Part shown: positions 13,737 to 14,398 of the stretch, piece after piece
Layout of the letters: each line of letters begins with the position of its first letter
Position numbering within the stretch: position 1 is the stretch's first letter
From: Magnetococcales bacterium
GTDB lineage: Bacteria; Pseudomonadota; Magnetococcia; Magnetococcales; UBA8363
NCBI GenBank assembly: GCA_015232865.1
Contig: JADFYU010000061.1
Span: 1-14,398, forward strand
Direction: 5' to 3'
Length of the DNA: 14,398 nucleotides
Program-made: the position numbers and the translations under genes
Notes under the pieces: generated by a model
The model's database searches: none
Told to the model about the DNA's origin: nothing
What the model saw: the letters and a program-made list of their open reading frames with translations, nothing else

Positions 13737-14398
13737 TTATAACACTTTTAGCAGATCTAATTCCAGGATACCGACAGCGCCGGCGCTTTTAAGTTTGGGA
13801 ATCAGGTCGCGAACCTGGTTCCGATCGACGACGGTTTCAACCGCTTGCCACTTCGGATCGGCCAGAGAGTTGATGGTCGGAGCCTGAAGGCTGGGTAGAA
13901 GGGCAACCACCTGTTCAGCGTTGATAGAGGGAATGTTCATCTTCAGTAATATTTTGTGCCGGGCGTCCAAGGCAGCCGAAAGCAGCATGGAGATTTGATC
14001 GATCTTGGATTTTTTCCAGACGTCCTCCAGGGCGTTCGGATTGGCGATCAACTTGGTTCGGGTCTCCAGCAGATCGGCGACGATACGCAGGCCGTGGGCT
14101 TTGATGGTTGATCCGGTTTCGGTAATCTCGACCACGGCATCGACCAAGCCATCCACCACCTTGGCTTCGGTGGCACCCCAGGAAAACACCACATTTGCCT
14201 CAACACCCTGTTCGGCCAGATAGCGACGGGTAAACCCTTCCAATTCCGTGGCAATACGCTTGCCTTGCAGATCCTGGATGGAGTTGATGGGGGAGTCTTG
14301 ACGGGTTACCAGCACCCAGCGACAGGCCTGGTTGGAGGTTTTGGAATATTCCAAGGTGGCGACTTCCGCCACCCGGTCCTGACATTCCCGTTCCACGA
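13737..14398 (-). CDS. hisG: ATP phosphoribosyltransferase, long form, C-terminal part (HisG)
   Basis: The last 219-220 residues of a gene that starts beyond the window; the frame is open to the edge and the GTG at 14396 is an internal Val. Visible are the catalytic-lobe sequences DLQGKRIATELEGFTRRYL and the PRPP-binding segment VVEITETGSTIKAHGLRIV, followed by a C-terminal regulatory domain (about the last 75 residues: ILLKMNIPSINAEQVVALLP, LADPKWQAVETVV, LKSAGAVGILEL). That domain marks the hexameric long form that is feedback-inhibited by histidine and needs no HisZ partner. The enzyme makes phosphoribosyl-ATP, the first step of histidine synthesis. No his gene follows; oadG lies 101 nt downstream on the same strand, probably as a separate transcript. 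Confidence 0.93.
   Translation of the reverse strand, partial: VERECQDRVAEVATLEYSKTSNQACRWVLVTRQDSPINSIQDLQGKRIATELEGFTRRYLAEQGVEANVVFSWGATEAKVVDGLVDAVVEITETGSTIKAHGLRIVADLLETRTKLIANPNALEDVWKKSKIDQISMLLSAALDARHKILLKMNIPSINAEQVVALLPSLQAPTINSLADPKWQAVETVVDRNQVRDLIPKLKSAGAVGILELDLLKVL

Noticed and set aside
1..14398. CRISPR array, tRNA/rRNA, IS element, prophage, toxin-antitoxin or defence island
   Set aside because: No regularly spaced repeats, cloverleaf-like sequences, transposase or integrase motifs, or paired small ORFs were seen. The helicase-nuclease pair was considered as a defence module, but it matches the XPB-Bax1 repair families and has no defence neighbours.

Overview
This 14.4 kb window looks like a chromosomal segment of a Gram-negative, probably aquatic proteobacterium. 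The indications are a lipoprotein of the TAXI solute-binding family, an exported five-heme cytochrome c, a Na+-pumping oxaloacetate-decarboxylase-type operon, a long-form HisG and a short HPF/RaiA. The GC-rich palindrome cluster near 8.47 kb resembles intergenic repeats I associate with magnetotactic Magnetococcales and some alphaproteobacteria. That placement is a guess. I see no tRNA, rRNA, CRISPR array, IS element or phage gene.

Layout. (1) 1-1549, + strand: the tail of a CBS-domain protein, a CYTH triphosphatase-type protein and an ApaH-like Ap4A hydrolase, the last two probably co-transcribed. (2) 1616-4244, - strand: an XPB-type SF2 helicase overlapping by 11 nt with a DUF790/Bax1-type nuclease, a compact helicase-nuclease repair pair. 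(3) 4374-6347, + strand: an HD-GYP phosphodiesterase with three degenerate repeats of about 70 residues in its C-terminal part. Its intrinsic terminator lies inside the 3' end of the convergent gene. (4) 6450-7121, - strand: a DnaQ-like DEDDh exonuclease. (5) 7122-7433: a 312-nt intergenic region with repeats and two terminator-like hairpins just before the next gene. (6) 7434-8429, + strand: an orphan TAXI lipoprotein, followed by a palindrome cluster. (7) 8552-9781, - strand: a pentaheme cytochrome c with its own predicted promoter. (8) 9948-10253, - strand: hpf, with a 17-bp perfect terminator stem downstream. (9) 10365-13635, - strand: oadG-oadA-oadB, with a predicted promoter whose -35 box overlaps a palindrome. 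(10) 13737-14398, - strand: the 3' part of hisG.

How the genes work together. The Oad operon would couple decarboxylation of a biotin-bound carboxyl group to Na+ export. The XPB and Bax1-like proteins should form one DNA-processing machine. The CYTH and ApaH-like proteins both act on phosphoanhydride compounds, which suggests nucleotide or polyphosphate homeostasis. The remaining genes look like independent units.

I did not find a clearly new multi-gene system. The items most worth following up are the bacterial XPB-Bax1 pair with altered signature residues, the repeat-bearing HD-GYP protein, and the structured leader before the TAXI lipoprotein gene.
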